Shown one piece after another: positions 11,411-20,713 of a stretch of DNA of 31,288 bases; position 1 is the first letter of the stretch; each line of letters opens with the position of its first letter. Both the position numbers and the translations under genes were made by a program. Source of the DNA: Chara braunii. Lineage: Eukaryota; Streptophyta; Charophyceae; Charales; Characeae. The notes below the pieces were generated by a model, which was not told the origin of the DNA, searched no databases, and worked only from the letters and a program-made list of their open reading frames with translations. The DNA lies in assembly GCA_003427395.1 (NCBI GenBank), contig BFEA01000238.1, forward strand, positions 1,444,910-1,476,197, read 5' to 3'.

Positions 11411-11457
11411 GGTTAGGGTTTCCCTAGGGTTTTTTTAGGGTTTAGGGTTCTCCTAAA
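11411..11457 (+). repeat. Telomere-like TTTAGGG / CCCTAAA patch
   Basis: GGTTAGGGTTTCCCTAGGG is followed by TTTTTTTAGGGTTTAGGG and then CTCCTAAACCC. This is an imperfect cluster of the plant-type telomere motif, in the leader about 220 bases before the gag ATG. It could be a telo-box promoter element or chance; it is too short and irregular for a telomere. Confidence 0.5.
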
Positions 11458-11674
11458 CCCCCTACTCTCCCGCCTCCTCCCGTCGGGCACCCTGGACCCG
11501 AACGGCTCCTCCCCCCTCGAGCGATTTGGCGCGTTCTTCTCACGCGCGACCCGCCAAATCCGGGGTGAGCCGACTCACACATACTCACTTCGCTCCCGCG
11601 GCCCCCTTCCTCTTACCGGCGGGCCCCTCTCCCCACACACCCCCGTGAGCTCTACCTCTCTTTCCCTTCCGACA

Positions 11675-13743
11675 ATGGAAGGGAGTTCCTCTGAGGAGAT
11701 CACCGCGGCGCCGCCCACCTCCCGGGTGAGCGTTCAGCCAGGGGGTCCGGGTCAGGCCCATGCGGACATGATGGACCTTCATGCCGCCCTCGTAGCGATC
11801 CAGGCGCAACTTAGTACGATTGGACCGTTACAAGCGCAAATCAATGCGCTTGCCCTTGATGTCAACCGCCTCAAGGGCTCTCCTCATCGCTCTCCCCACC
11901 GCTCTTACACCCCATCCCCTATCGGCCCTGATTCCGGCTCCCCAGGACTCCGGAGAAAGAGATATCATGGTTCTTCCTCCTCTGCAGGTCAGGCCCAACA
12001 CTCCCCCTCAGCAGTGGCGAGTGCTGCTACCGCTCAGACCACCCCGTCTGTTGCGGCAGTTCTTCCGGCCCTGGCCGCCCCTACCGTCTCTACTACTCCC
12101 GTAGGTGTCGCGGCCCAGGTACCGCCATCTGGCCCCGCAATTTCATCGACCTACCCCGGTGTTGCTTCCCAGCTTCCCGCACCGGTCACGACAATATGGC
12201 TCCGCCCTCTTCTTCCTGCCTTCGTCCCCCCACCCCCACAACGGGGTACCGCCCAGGCTGGGATTCCTCCTCCCACTGGGACTGGGAGACCCACTCCGCC
12301 CCCTCCACCTCCGACCCCGCACACCTAGCGAGTGGCCACTTTACAGGCCACCGTTGCGCAGGCTCAGGCAGAGATTCTCGCTCTGAGACAACCTCACCCA
12401 TCATAGGTTGCCCACCCTTCCTCCTCGACCACCCCTTCGGTCCCCATGATGCAGGCTCGTTTCCCTCGACCTGCTCCTCGGCCTCTTCCCTCTTACCTGG
12501 CTATTCCGGGACAGCTGCCCGCGGTCGTTGCCTCCTCGTCTGCTGGTCCATCAGCCGGCGGCCACGGCCCACAGCCTTCCCCCACCTCTGCCCCTGCAGC
12601 GGCCCCGACTTACGCCGCCGCAGTGCACGCGCCTCGATCTAACTCCCCCCGCCATCAGCACAGTGGACACCCTCCTGTGCGCACCTCAGACATTCCTGAG
12701 TATGGTGGCACATCCCTTGTGTCTCTCGTTGGTTGCAGATAGCAACACGCACACTCTCACTGACGACCACCCCTCAGGAGTTATGGTGCGATGTGCTCTC
12801 AACCAAGTTGCGAGGCAGCCCTTCCCAAGCATGGGAGGATCATTATACCTAGCGCCTCCGCGTTGGTGAGGTCCCCACTCTGGCCGACTTCGCGGCCTTC
12901 CTTCAGGACCGTTTCGGCGCTCATCATGATGCCACCGGTGCCTTAGACCGCGTCACCCAGACCAGATGGTCCGGGTCCTCTGTAACGCCCGACCTGGAGC
13001 GTCACATCCGGGAGTTTCAGAACGCTCGCCTTGTTTGTGACGAGACGTTCCTATCGGAGGTCACACTCACCGACCGGTTCCTTGTCAGCCTGCCGACTGA
13101 CTACCGCCTAGAGCTATGGAGGCGATCATTCTCTTTCGTGGAGCAGGCATACGAGGCGGCGCGTCAGTACCAGAGGATGTGCAGTCGCTTCTCCGTCGCC
13201 CCATCCTCTTCGCGGCCAGCCGCCGCCTCCCAGTCCCGTGGTACCACCAGAGGCCACTCCTCGTTTGCTGGTCGTTTTCGTCGCCCGGCTCGACCTAGAG
13301 CGCCATTCTCTCGGCACTAAAGTTCTCTCGAGTATGGAGAAGATGCCTCAGCCGAGCTCGACCCTACCGTTGGGGACGCCCCCAAGGACATCGAGCTTCG
13401 GGATGTCATCCAGTATCATTTGGATGATGACACTGTCCCAGTGGCCGAGCGCCTGCACATGGGCATGTCTGCCATGGGTCGTGTGGCACAGGCTGGCGCC
13501 CGCACACCCACCGTTCCCCAGATAGACCTCCCGCAGGGTTTCGTCCCTCCTCGCGGAGCTCTATCTCCTGAGGAGCGTGACGCCCTCGAGGCCCGTCGCG
13601 GCTGCCTTCGTTGCCGCCTGGATGGACACACCTCCTCACGGTGTCCATACCATACCACCCTCGATCGGCACTACGCTGATATCTCTCGTCAGCGTCGATC
13701 TCAGTCCCCCCCCGGCCCCGCCCGGCCAGCCCCACCCACCTAG
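11675..13743 (+). pseudogene. gag: gag (capsid/nucleocapsid), chromovirus, disrupted
   Basis: Gag forms the virus-like particle and binds element RNA. The start is ATG 11675 (MEGSSSEEITAAPP...). Around codons 33-67 is a heptad-like segment, MMDLHAALVAIQAQL...LQAQINALALDVNRL, then a long Pro/Ala/Ser-rich region. This frame runs to 12742 through TAG stops at 12326 and 12404. A frameshift between 12742 and 12781 then moves to the frame encoding the conserved capsid part, WCDVLSTKLRGSPSQAWEDH to YEAARQYQ. That frame has a TAG at 12850 and a TAA at 13318 and continues to 13743. Its end carries a zinc knuckle, CLRCRLDGHTSSRC (CX2CX4HX4C, about 13603-13644), the typical Gag nucleocapsid motif. The protein cannot be made intact. 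Confidence 0.85.
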
Positions 13744-13814
13744 CCATGGTGCAGTGTGCCCCTTAGGCCTCGCACGTAGCCGGCTTCCCGACCACCGAGT
13801 CGCGGTTTGCCCCT

Positions 13815-14184
13815 TTGGCTACCCCACCAGAGGATCCTCAGGACATGACAGACGCAGTTCTCTCTGCCCCGTCGTCTGTCGAGGTATCATCTGCCTCCCA
13901 GCAGACTGCCGCATCTAGCGCTTCTCCCCCAAGACTTCCGACGCGTCGCGCCATTCGCACAGCCCGTTGTAGCGCTCAGCTGGCGACTCGCGATGACGTC
14001 ATGTCATCTCTCCTGGACTTGAGCATTCTGTAGGCTCGTCAGGAGCGACTCATGAGACACATCAACGTCCTGCGTCGTTTTCTCGCTCTGCTCTCTGACC
14101 CTGATCGCACCCTACCCATCATCCCTATTCGCCTAGGGACATCTACGAGGGTGTACCGCGCTTTATGGGACTCTGGCTCGCATG
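13815..14184 (+). pseudogene. Retroviral-type aspartic protease, N-terminal stub
   Basis: After gag the reading frame shifts by two. The frame from 13815 encodes a Ser/Ala-rich linker, has a TAG at 14031-14033, then reads LLSDPDRTLPIIPIRLGTST and VYRALWDSGSHVHP. DSG is the catalytic triad (D-S/T-G) of retropepsins, preceded by hydrophobic strands as in the family. Normally about 80 further residues follow, including the flap and the ILG-type strand. Here the sequence passes directly into RT within about 20 bases, so the protease is truncated and inactive. It would cleave the polyprotein in an intact element. Confidence 0.7.
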
Positions 14185-14700
14185 TACATCCTTGAGGAAT
14201 ACGTTCTCGTATACCTGGACGACATTTTGGTCTACAGTCATACCTTAGAAGACCATATCAGACACCTCCGCGATGTCCTACAGCGCTTACGCAAGTATGG
14301 CTTCTATGCCAAGCTCAGTAAGTGCCGCTTTGCGCAGTGCAAAATGGACTTCCTAGGACACCATGTGTCTGACCAGGGTCTCCACATGGACGACGCGAAG
14401 ATCACTGCTATTGCAGAGTGGCCCGTCCCCACATCTGCCAAGCAACTTCGCAGTTTCCTAGGCCTCACGAGCTACTATAGTAATTTCATCTAGGGATACG
14501 CTAGGTATTCCTACGTCCTTACCTCCACCCTCCTCCAGAAGAAACCGCTGTGGTTTTGGACACCCCTTTGCGAGGACGCCTTCCGCGCCCTCAAGAAGGT
14601 GGTGACTTGTGCGCCGGTTCTTCGTCTCCCTGATTTTGATCGCCCCTTCATCGTCACCACCGATGCGTCAGATTTTGCAGTAGGAGCAGTACTTTCCCAG
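14182..14700 (+). pseudogene. pol: Reverse transcriptase C-terminal part and RNase H start
   Basis: The frame opens with ILEEYVLVYLDDILVYS, the RT catalytic box with two of the three metal-binding aspartates (YLDD). It continues with HLRDVLQRLRKYGFYAKLSK, FLGHHVSDQGL and KQLRSFLGLTSYYSNFI, the standard palm-thumb sequence of Ty3/gypsy RT. A TAG at 14491 interrupts the connection region; the same frame resumes as LLQKKPLWFWTPLCEDAFRA. It then enters RNase H at FIVTTDASDFAVGAVLSQ, with the first catalytic Asp in DAS. The RT fingers and the first palm aspartate (about 120-150 residues) are absent because of the internal deletion at about 14182. Confidence 0.9.
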
Positions 14701-15227
14701 GTGTTTCCCTCTCCTCCTGATTCACCTTATCAACATGTTTCTCCCTTCCCCCCCCTCCTACTGACACTCCTTCTCGACTGATGCCTATCCTACCACCACT
14801 TCCCTCCACTCACAGTCCTCCCATTACTTACTCCCCGACCATCGCGGAGGATAGGACTGTCGAGGCTCGTGCTGGGGATTGCCCGATCGCCTTCTACTCC
14901 CGTCAGCTACTGCCTGCCGAGATAAACTACACTGCCGATGAACGTGAGGTTCTCGCAGTAGTTTATGCTACCCGACATTGGCGTCATTATCTGCACGGGG
15001 CGCCCTTCACGGTGCGCACGGACAACTCAGTTGTCCAGGCTTTCCTCACGAAGCCCAAGCTCTCCCCTCGACAGGCACGTTGGTGGCGTGACTTATCCGA
15101 GTTCAGTTTCACCACTCAGCCCATCAAGGGTGAAACGAACCGCGTCGCCGATGCCTTGTCCCGCCGTCCTGGTCACAATCAGGAACCCATCCATCTTGCT
15201 GCCATCCGAGTCCATCACCACTGTTGA
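14701..15227 (+). pseudogene. pol: RNase H, remainder, with Pro/Ser-rich insertion
   Basis: Bases 14701-14876 encode a Pro/Ser-rich stretch ending YSPTIAEDRTVEARAG, placed between the first RNase H strand and CPIAFYSRQLLPAEINYTAD. A frame break lies inside it (176 bases versus 168 in the second copy). From 14781 the frame is open to 15227: EREVLAVVYATRHWRHYLHG (second catalytic residue, E of the ERE/TxxE region), FTVRTDNSVVQAF (third, D of RTDN), then RQARWWRDLSEF and ETNRVADALSRRP. These are textbook Ty3/gypsy RNase H motifs. The domain degrades the RNA strand during reverse transcription. A second frameshift lies near 15190-15227. Confidence 0.88.
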
Positions 15228-16596
15228 TCAGTCGGTGATCGACGCATATCGCACCCAGTACCGTCACTGCCCGGATTATCGATTCATCCACGCGACCCTG
15301 CGGAGTGGTAAGACCGTTCCCTCATACTCCTTCGGTGAGAACGGTCTCGTGTACTGGCATGGCAGATCTGGTTAGCTAGAACCACGTATCTGCGTTCCCT
15401 CCACCAGACAACTCAGCGTCCAGGCTGTAGCAGAGTTTCATGACCAGGCAGCTGCCGGTCATATGGGCTTCCACAAGACGTTGGCTCGTGTTTGCCGCCT
15501 ATACGTCTGGCCGAAGTTCAAGGACTTCGTCAAAGCCTGCATCCAAAAGTGTCCTACCTGTCAGGAGGTGAACAGTGCGAACCACCTTCTGTATGGGTTA
15601 CTTCAGCCCTTACCCATACCCGAGGGTCGTTGGCAGTTCATCTCGATGAATTTCATTGGTCCCCTCCGCCCCCCCACTGAGCACGGTCATGATGCTATCT
15701 TGGTCGTCGTCGATCGCTTTACGAAGCATGCACGTTTTGTCTCGTGCCGCTATCGCATTAGCGCTCGTGAGGTCGCCGACATCGTCTTCGACCGAGTCGT
15801 GAGAGATCACGGCTTACCTCAGAGCATCATCTCCGATTGTGACCCGCGCTTTACCAGCACATTCTGGCGACGCCTACACGAGGTGTACGGATCCCAGCTC
15901 CGCTTTTCATTGTCTTACCACCCTCAGGCGGGTGGTCAGACTGAGGTCACCAATAAAACTCTCGGTAATATCCTCCGAAAGTTTGTTAGGGATGACCAGC
16001 AGTGGGACTTACACTTAGCCCACGCGGAGATTGCGTACAACCACGATGTTTCGCCAGTCACGGAGATGTCGCCATTCTATTGCGACCTCGGCTACCACTC
16101 TCGCATACCCGCGGATTTCCTACGACCATCGCGGTTGCGCCCAAACACTCGTTGCCCTGTGCTTGACGACTGGATCGCCCACATGGCGGCGCTTATGAAG
16201 CGCGCACACGAGAGTCTAGCCGACTCCTAGACTCGCATGGTCGCACGAGCGAACCGATCACGAATGGATCATCCATTCAAAGTCGGTGACGATGTGCTCG
16301 TCGACGTACGCCACTTACAGCTCGGATCAGATACACTTCGCAAGTTCAGGCGTCGTTTCTTCGGTCAATGCCGCATCCTTCAGGCCATCGGTTCTGACAC
16401 TGCCGCTAGTCCGGTCAGCTTCCATGTGAAGCTACCTGATTACCTTCGACAGGCTCGCGTACACGATGTTTACCACGTCTCCTTGCTGCGTCCTTATCGC
16501 AGACCGTCCGAGCGCTTCGCCGGACGCCCTTATGAGCGCCCTCCACCTATCATAGTGAACGGTCGCGAGGAGTTCGTTGTTTCCGACATCGTGTGA
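15190..16596 (+). pseudogene. pol: Integrase (zinc finger, DDE core, C-terminal domain)
   Basis: In one frame, with TAGs at 15373 and 16228, run all three integrase parts. The HHCC zinc finger (EFHDQAAAGHMGFHKTL...CIQKCPTCQE) lies at about 15433-15570. The catalytic core reads GRWQFISMNFIGPL, DAILVVVDRFTKHARFV, GLPQSIISDCDPRFTS, SLSYHPQAGGQTEVTNKTL. The first catalytic Asp (SMDF in relatives and in the second copy) is Asn here, codon 15649-15651, so the enzyme would be dead. The second Asp (SDCD) and the Glu (GQTE) remain. The C-terminal region (HPFKVGDDVLVDVRHL, KFRRRFFGQCRIL, VHDVYHVSLLRPYR) carries a weakened GPY/F module. Integrase inserts the element's cDNA. Confidence 0.92.
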
Positions 16597-17091
16597 CGCC
16601 GAGTTACCGACGATACCCCTCCACGCATCGAGTACCTTGTGCGTTGGAAGGGCTACCCTGATGAGGAGGCTACTTGGAAGCCCCTCGAGCACTTGCAGCA
16701 CGCCAGGATGTTGGTGCGTGCATATGATCGTGCTCGTCGTGCTGAGATATCTGCCCCTGCTCAGCCGACTGACCCTCTTTCTCCTCCTCCGGCTGAGGAG
16801 ATTGCTGAGGACGAGCCCGCTCCCACTGAGGCCGTTCCTCAGCCGCAGACGGTCGCCTCCGAGCGTCCACAATGCACTCATCGTCGCCCTTCGCGTTACG
16901 ATGACCGACACTCTTATCCTCCATCGTTCCGTACTGACTCACACCATCAGGTACTTCATCATCATCTCTTTTTCAGGATGTCAGCGTTTTGCGGTTTTGC
17001 TTCGACATCGACTCGACTGCTACTTCATCGACGTCATCGACCACTTCGACAACTTCTGCTACCTTATCGGCTTCAGCTACTTTGGACGTGA
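16555..17091 (+). pseudogene. pol: Chromodomain and C-terminal tail of pol
   Basis: EEFVVSDIV is followed by a TGA at 16594-16596. The same frame then gives RIEYLVRWKGYPDEEATWKP and LEHLQHARMLVRAYDRARRA, a canonical chromodomain (YLVxWKGYxxxxxTWxP). It ends the integrase of chromoviruses and is known to direct insertion to histone-marked chromatin. An acidic/Pro-rich tail (TDPLSPPPAEEIAEDEPAPT) follows to the stop at 17091. Frames in other phases here are shadows. The single TGA separates the chromodomain from integrase in this copy. Confidence 0.93.
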
Positions 17092-17869
17092 CTACTTCAC
17101 GTCACCACCCTACCCTGTATACTCCCTTGCCTCTGTCGCATGATGGTTCTCACTTAGTTGGGTCTCTTTGAGTTGGACTCTCCCTTGGTATCGCATAGGC
17201 ATTGGGACCGTAGTGTTATCTTTGCTTCCTTGCTCCCAGATCTAGCTCCCTCTCCCAGTCGGTGAGTTGTGAGCATGTTTCCCTCACCCACTGGCCTCAT
17301 CACCCTAGCGTCGGCCATTGCATGCCTTCAGTTAGGCATATCTCCTTATTCCAGGCTCCCCCTTTTCATGGTTGACCCTGCATGGTGTCACCCTTGTCGA
17401 GCATTACCCGCCTTGATGGTCTATCTGTTAGGGTCATTGGTTTTGTTCGCTACCATTCCCCTACCTCGAGCCTGATGACCTATCCCACCTTTTTGTGTGA
17501 TTGCCCTTAGGAGTTTCGATTCTTAGGCTGCATTCACCCCCCTCTGAGACCATCCCACTCTTAGTGGTTTATCGACACGACATGACGTTGTGACATATTG
17601 CTCTCTTTTCCTTTCAGTACTGAGGCAGTTGCCTCTAGGACTCTAGGATTGTACCACGCTACATTTCATTTTCTGCTATTAGCCAGGATGTGGATATCAA
17701 ACATTTGCTTTTTCTGTATGACATTATGTAGCTTAGGCTGCATCGCGTGGACTCGACATAGAGCTTGCTCCGCATCCTAGATTTCTCGGCTTTCTTTGTT
17801 GTAGAGTTCCGCTGCTTTAGCGGATAGCGTGTTTATGGCTCTTGCGATCCACTACAGGTCTGAGGATCG
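17092..17869 (+). other. 3' noncoding region of the chromovirus
   Basis: About 780 bases lie between pol and the 3' LTR without a credible gene. From about 17490 onwards it matches the reverse complement of 31260-30772 (shared: GCCCTTAGGAGTTT, GAGACCATCCCAC, GAGCTTGCTCCGCATCCTAG, GAGGATCG just before the LTR). It therefore belongs to the element and is conserved between two family members. I see no clean purine-rich PPT; GAGGATCG sits in its place. Confidence 0.7.
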
Positions 17870-17954
17870 TGCAGCGGGCCTCTATCTGCCCTGGCCTACA
17901 GCCAGGGTCTATCTGGCCATTTTCCCTGTTCGGCCTGTGGGACTAGGCCGTGGC
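17870..17954 (+). mobile_element. 3' LTR of the chromovirus, truncated
   Basis: It starts TGCAGCGGGCC and matches the first 85 bases of the 5' LTR with five substitutions and no gaps. Similarity stops after GGCCGTGGC, so about 278 bases of LTR are missing. The breakpoint falls at the edge of a 17-base direct repeat (17953-17969 and 18007-18023). Confidence 0.85.
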
Positions 17955-18023
17955 TCATCCATCCCAGCTCGAAACAGATGCTAGGGGAGAAACTAGACCA
18001 ACCGTAGCTCATCCATCCCAGCT
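17953..18023. repeat. 17 bp direct repeat at the LTR breakpoint
   Basis: GCTCATCCATCCCAGCT occurs at 17953-17969 and 18007-18023, 54 bases apart. The first copy overlaps the point where the 3' LTR is lost, so it may record a repair or slippage event. Confidence 0.75.
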
Positions 18024-18532
18024 TGATGACGTCAACCCCAGAGGAGCAGAACTGACTGTCGGAGAGAGCGTGCTCTCAAAACCCTTGTTGTCACTTTGTT
18101 CGATAGTCTCTTTCCTGTTACGGGCCACCCAAATACTCAGACGACATTGGCCATACAGAGGCGCACGCTTCCCTCATGCCCATTCACGCGGGAGGCTCTT
18201 GTAACAGTGCCTTCCTTCTCCGTGTATTCAGCCGATGCAGGAGTCAGCTCGTACCCTCCTCATAGGTACCCTCCTCGACCGAGCAAGGACGAAGTTCGTT
18301 CAAAAAAACGTTGACTTCCGCTAAACATCTACGCCCCCCATGCTTCCCCTTCTTCACAGACTTACACGCGATTTGTTTTTATTTTTATTTTTATTTTTAT
18401 TTTTAATTATTTATTTATTCATCTCTTTCAAACTTCACGCACCTGGCGTCGCTCACTTCCGGATACATTCAAGTTCGAACGTGTGGAGTTGTGAACTTAC
18501 CGCCTGACAAATCAAGCATGCTGAAAAGATCA
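18024..18532. other. No gene seen; contains (TTTTA)n
   Basis: This is flanking sequence without a recognisable gene. A TTTTA/TTTTTA microsatellite of about six units lies at 18374-18405. Confidence 0.5.
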
Positions 18533-18905
18533 CTGATTGGCAGCGGGGTTACAAGTTGGACCTTGGTAATCACTCGAAGTTGAGGGACTGCTCAGTTCAC
18601 TGGTTCACTCATTAGTTTAGCTTGCTGATTGGCAGCGGGGTTACAAGTTGGACCTTGGGAATTACTCGAAGTTGAGTGGCTGATCAGTTCACTGCTTCAC
18701 TCATGATTCAAGATTGCTGATTGGCAGTGGGGTTACAAGTTGGACCCCGGTAATTACTCGAAGTTGAGTGGCTGATCAGTTCACTGGTTCACTCATCAGT
18801 CAAGATTGTTGATTGACAGCGGGGTTACAAGTCGGACCCTGGTAATTACTCTAAGTTGAGTGGCTGATCAGTTCACTGGGTCACTCATCAGTCAAGTCAA
18901 GTTCA
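18533..18905. repeat. 92 bp tandem repeat, four copies plus a decayed fifth
   Basis: Units start at 18533, 18625, 18717 and 18809, each exactly 92 bases apart. They open with CTGATTGGCAGCGGGGTTAC and contain CTCGAAGTTGAGTGGCTGAT and TTCACTGGTTCACTCATCAG. A fifth start at 18906 (CCGATTGGCAGCAGG) soon diverges. Units are roughly 90% alike. No open frame is maintained, so this is a minisatellite or small satellite patch. Confidence 0.93.
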
Positions 18906-19372
18906 CCGATTGGCAGCAGGACCACAGGTAGGCCTATAAGAAATAAACGAAAATGAGTGGGTAATTAGATCACAATCTCGCTGAACAGTCGAGACCGCTG
19001 AACAAAAACGGAATCAATGGATTTTGAGCCCTCAAGAGAGCTCATGAGATTGCTCATCAAGCCTGCAGGCTGATAGTACCTGTTCGTTCTTGCTTGCTGT
19101 GTGGGAAGGCAGTCAGTGAATAAATACATCCAGCATCGACTCTCTTCACGAACAAGAACATTCAAGGTAAAGCCTTGAAATTGATTCGCAAGGGTATATT
19201 GAACGTCGAGGCCGACGCAAGTAAGTGAAGAAGAGAGACTGTGAGGAGATGAAGGTGACCAATAAATTTTATTTATTTATTTTGTTACCTAATTTAGTTT
19301 GTCTGGCTCAAATGGTTGTCGTATGTCATCCAAAGAAAGAGTTTGTGAAGAAGAGAGAAGATGTCGACACGT
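18906..19372. other. No gene seen
   Basis: Between the 92 bp repeat and a possible PPT there is no recognisable protein or RNA. A short frame on the minus strand (19165-18965) has no family resemblance. Confidence 0.4.
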
Positions 19373-19390
19373 AAGGGGGGAACTGTGATA
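19373..19390 (+). other. Possible polypurine tract and LTR start
   Basis: AAGGGGGGAAC immediately followed by TGTGATA has the look of a retrotransposon PPT adjoining the 5' end of an LTR (TG). I could not find a second LTR copy or the matching CA end, so this is tentative. Confidence 0.3.
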
Positions 19391-19579
19391 GAGTGTGAGA
19401 GAATGAGAGAGTGTGATCCAGATTCAGTGGACGATTGAGCAGCAATGCATACACTTTAGATTCACTCATCGATACCAAGGGGGAGAAACCTGGTTTCAGT
19501 GAGCACACATGAGTACTTGAAGGGGGGAACCAGGCAAACAGGGGACACCAGCGAAGGCTAGCGTGAGGGGACCCCCCCC

Positions 19580-19930
19580 CACACACAAGCGGAGAGAGCG
19601 AGTGAGAGAGACTGATTGCGCAGCGAGAGAGAGGGACTGGGGGCAGAGAGGGAGAGCGAGAGAGAGGGACTGCAGGCAGATAGGGAGAGAGAGAGAGAGA
19701 GAGACTGCGGACAGAGGGAGTGAGAGAGTGTGACTGCACAGTGAGAGAGGGAGAGACTGTAGAGAGAGCGAGACTGCGCAGAGTGAAAGAGTGAGAGACT
19801 GCACAGTGAGAGAGAGAGAGACTGCCCAGTGAGAGAGGGAGAGACTGCAGAGAGAGCGAGACTACGCAAAGTGAAAGAGTGAGAGAGGGGAAGACTGCGT
19901 TGAAAGAGAGAGAGAGGAAGAGGGAAAAAA
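19580..19930. repeat. GA-rich minisatellite
   Basis: GAGAGAGA runs are punctuated by GACTGCNCAG-like spacers. A longer unit of about 65-90 bases (GACTGCACAGTGAGAGAG ... GAGTGAAAGAGTGAGAG) is repeated from 19732 and from 19797. The long minus-strand frames here (Leu/Ser-rich peptides) are products of the repeat, not genes. Confidence 0.85.
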
Positions 19931-20713
19931 CGAGGGTGAGATCAATAACCATCGACCTGCTATTCATATCTGACAGAGCTACCTGGTGGACGTATGAGAA
20001 ACGAGAGAAATTCCGAGCACCTCTCCAACATACTGTTGGTTTAACAGTCGTATGATCTCAAGGAAAGCATTATTCGAAGATCGGTTTACATGGGCTTAAG
20101 GGGGACTTCCAAAGGGAGACTTTGATTGTCCAGATTCTTGAATGATCAAGATTTGTACATAATAATATTATTTTCAGAATCGACAAACTCACGGTAAAAT
20201 GATTCGGGAACTGCGACATGACATTTACCCGCGTTAAATTGCGGAACTACCCCTAGGGTTTCGGTTAAAGTTTATTTGAGCCCTTGTTCGTGTGTGATTG
20301 TAGGTTTGTCCTTCGCCGCCGTGCTAAATCCCCGGTTGTTCCTCACTGTGGTCGACCACTGTAAATGCTTTCTGGAATATACTATAAATTTAATGTTTTT
20401 TACGGAAAAAAAAAACTCATTTAATTCCACATAAATCCGGGAATCTGTTGAACCAGTTTTGGGTGGGTTTTTAGCCTAGAACTCGGACTTACAAGCGAGA
20501 GTTATTAATTTTATTTCGTTTTATTTTTCATTTATTTTCAGTTTATAGTCAAAGTCTTCTCATTCAGTCTTTCAGAGGGGTTGTGACAGGCAGCGCAAAC
20601 CCCGACACCCTGCCGGTCGGTGAGGACCTCGAAAGCGGGCGCAGTGAGTGACATGCATTGTAGCCCTTGGCTTCAGCGAACGGTAGGCGCACCCTCCCCG
20701 GGTTTCCTCACAA
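19931..20713. other. No gene seen; flank of the second gypsy fragment
   Basis: This is mixed sequence with an A run (20406-20415). GAGGGGTTGTGACAGGCAG (20575-20593) could be another PPT-plus-LTR start, but no partner was found. Confidence 0.35.

Larger units (their letters stand above)
9290..11674 (+). other. Long untranslated leader of the chromovirus
   Basis: About 2.4 kb separate the PBS from the gag ATG, which is long for a gypsy leader. In order it holds a 24-base poly(A) (9352-9375), a 600-base segment with TTTCCAACAAG repeated near 9460 and 9650, a pyrimidine-rich tract (about 9980-10700), a hairpin repeat array (10747-11102), an assembly gap, telomere-like TTTAGGG sequence and a GC-rich lead-in. 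No open frame here looks coding; the proline/serine/phenylalanine frames are the pyrimidine tract. Nested insertions may account for part of the length. Confidence 0.6.
8914..17954 (+). mobile_element. Ty3/gypsy chromovirus (Metaviridae LTR retrotransposon), defective
   Basis: The order is 5' LTR (8914-9276), PBS (9278-9289), leader, gag, protease stub, RT, RNase H, integrase, chromodomain, 3' noncoding region and truncated 3' LTR (17870-17954). Domain order RT-RNaseH-INT-chromodomain is diagnostic of Ty3/gypsy chromoviruses. The element is dead: several frameshifts, many in-frame stops (mostly TAG), loss of the protease C-terminal half and the RT N-terminal two thirds, and loss of most of the 3' LTR. 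The two LTRs differ at 5 of the 85 bases that can be compared, so the insertion is not recent. The chromodomain suggests integration targeted to marked chromatin, as known for this clade. Confidence 0.93.

Noticed and set aside
11411-11457. True interstitial telomere
   Set aside because: Only a few imperfect TTTAGGG-like units in mixed orientation; more likely a promoter-type telo-box or chance.
16432-16942. Minus-strand frames of 90-159 residues
   Set aside because: They lie antisense to the integrase and chromodomain and are shadows of that coding sequence.
19326-19967. 213-residue Leu/Ser-rich minus-strand frame
   Set aside because: It is the translation of a GA-rich minisatellite, and all frames of that repeat are open.
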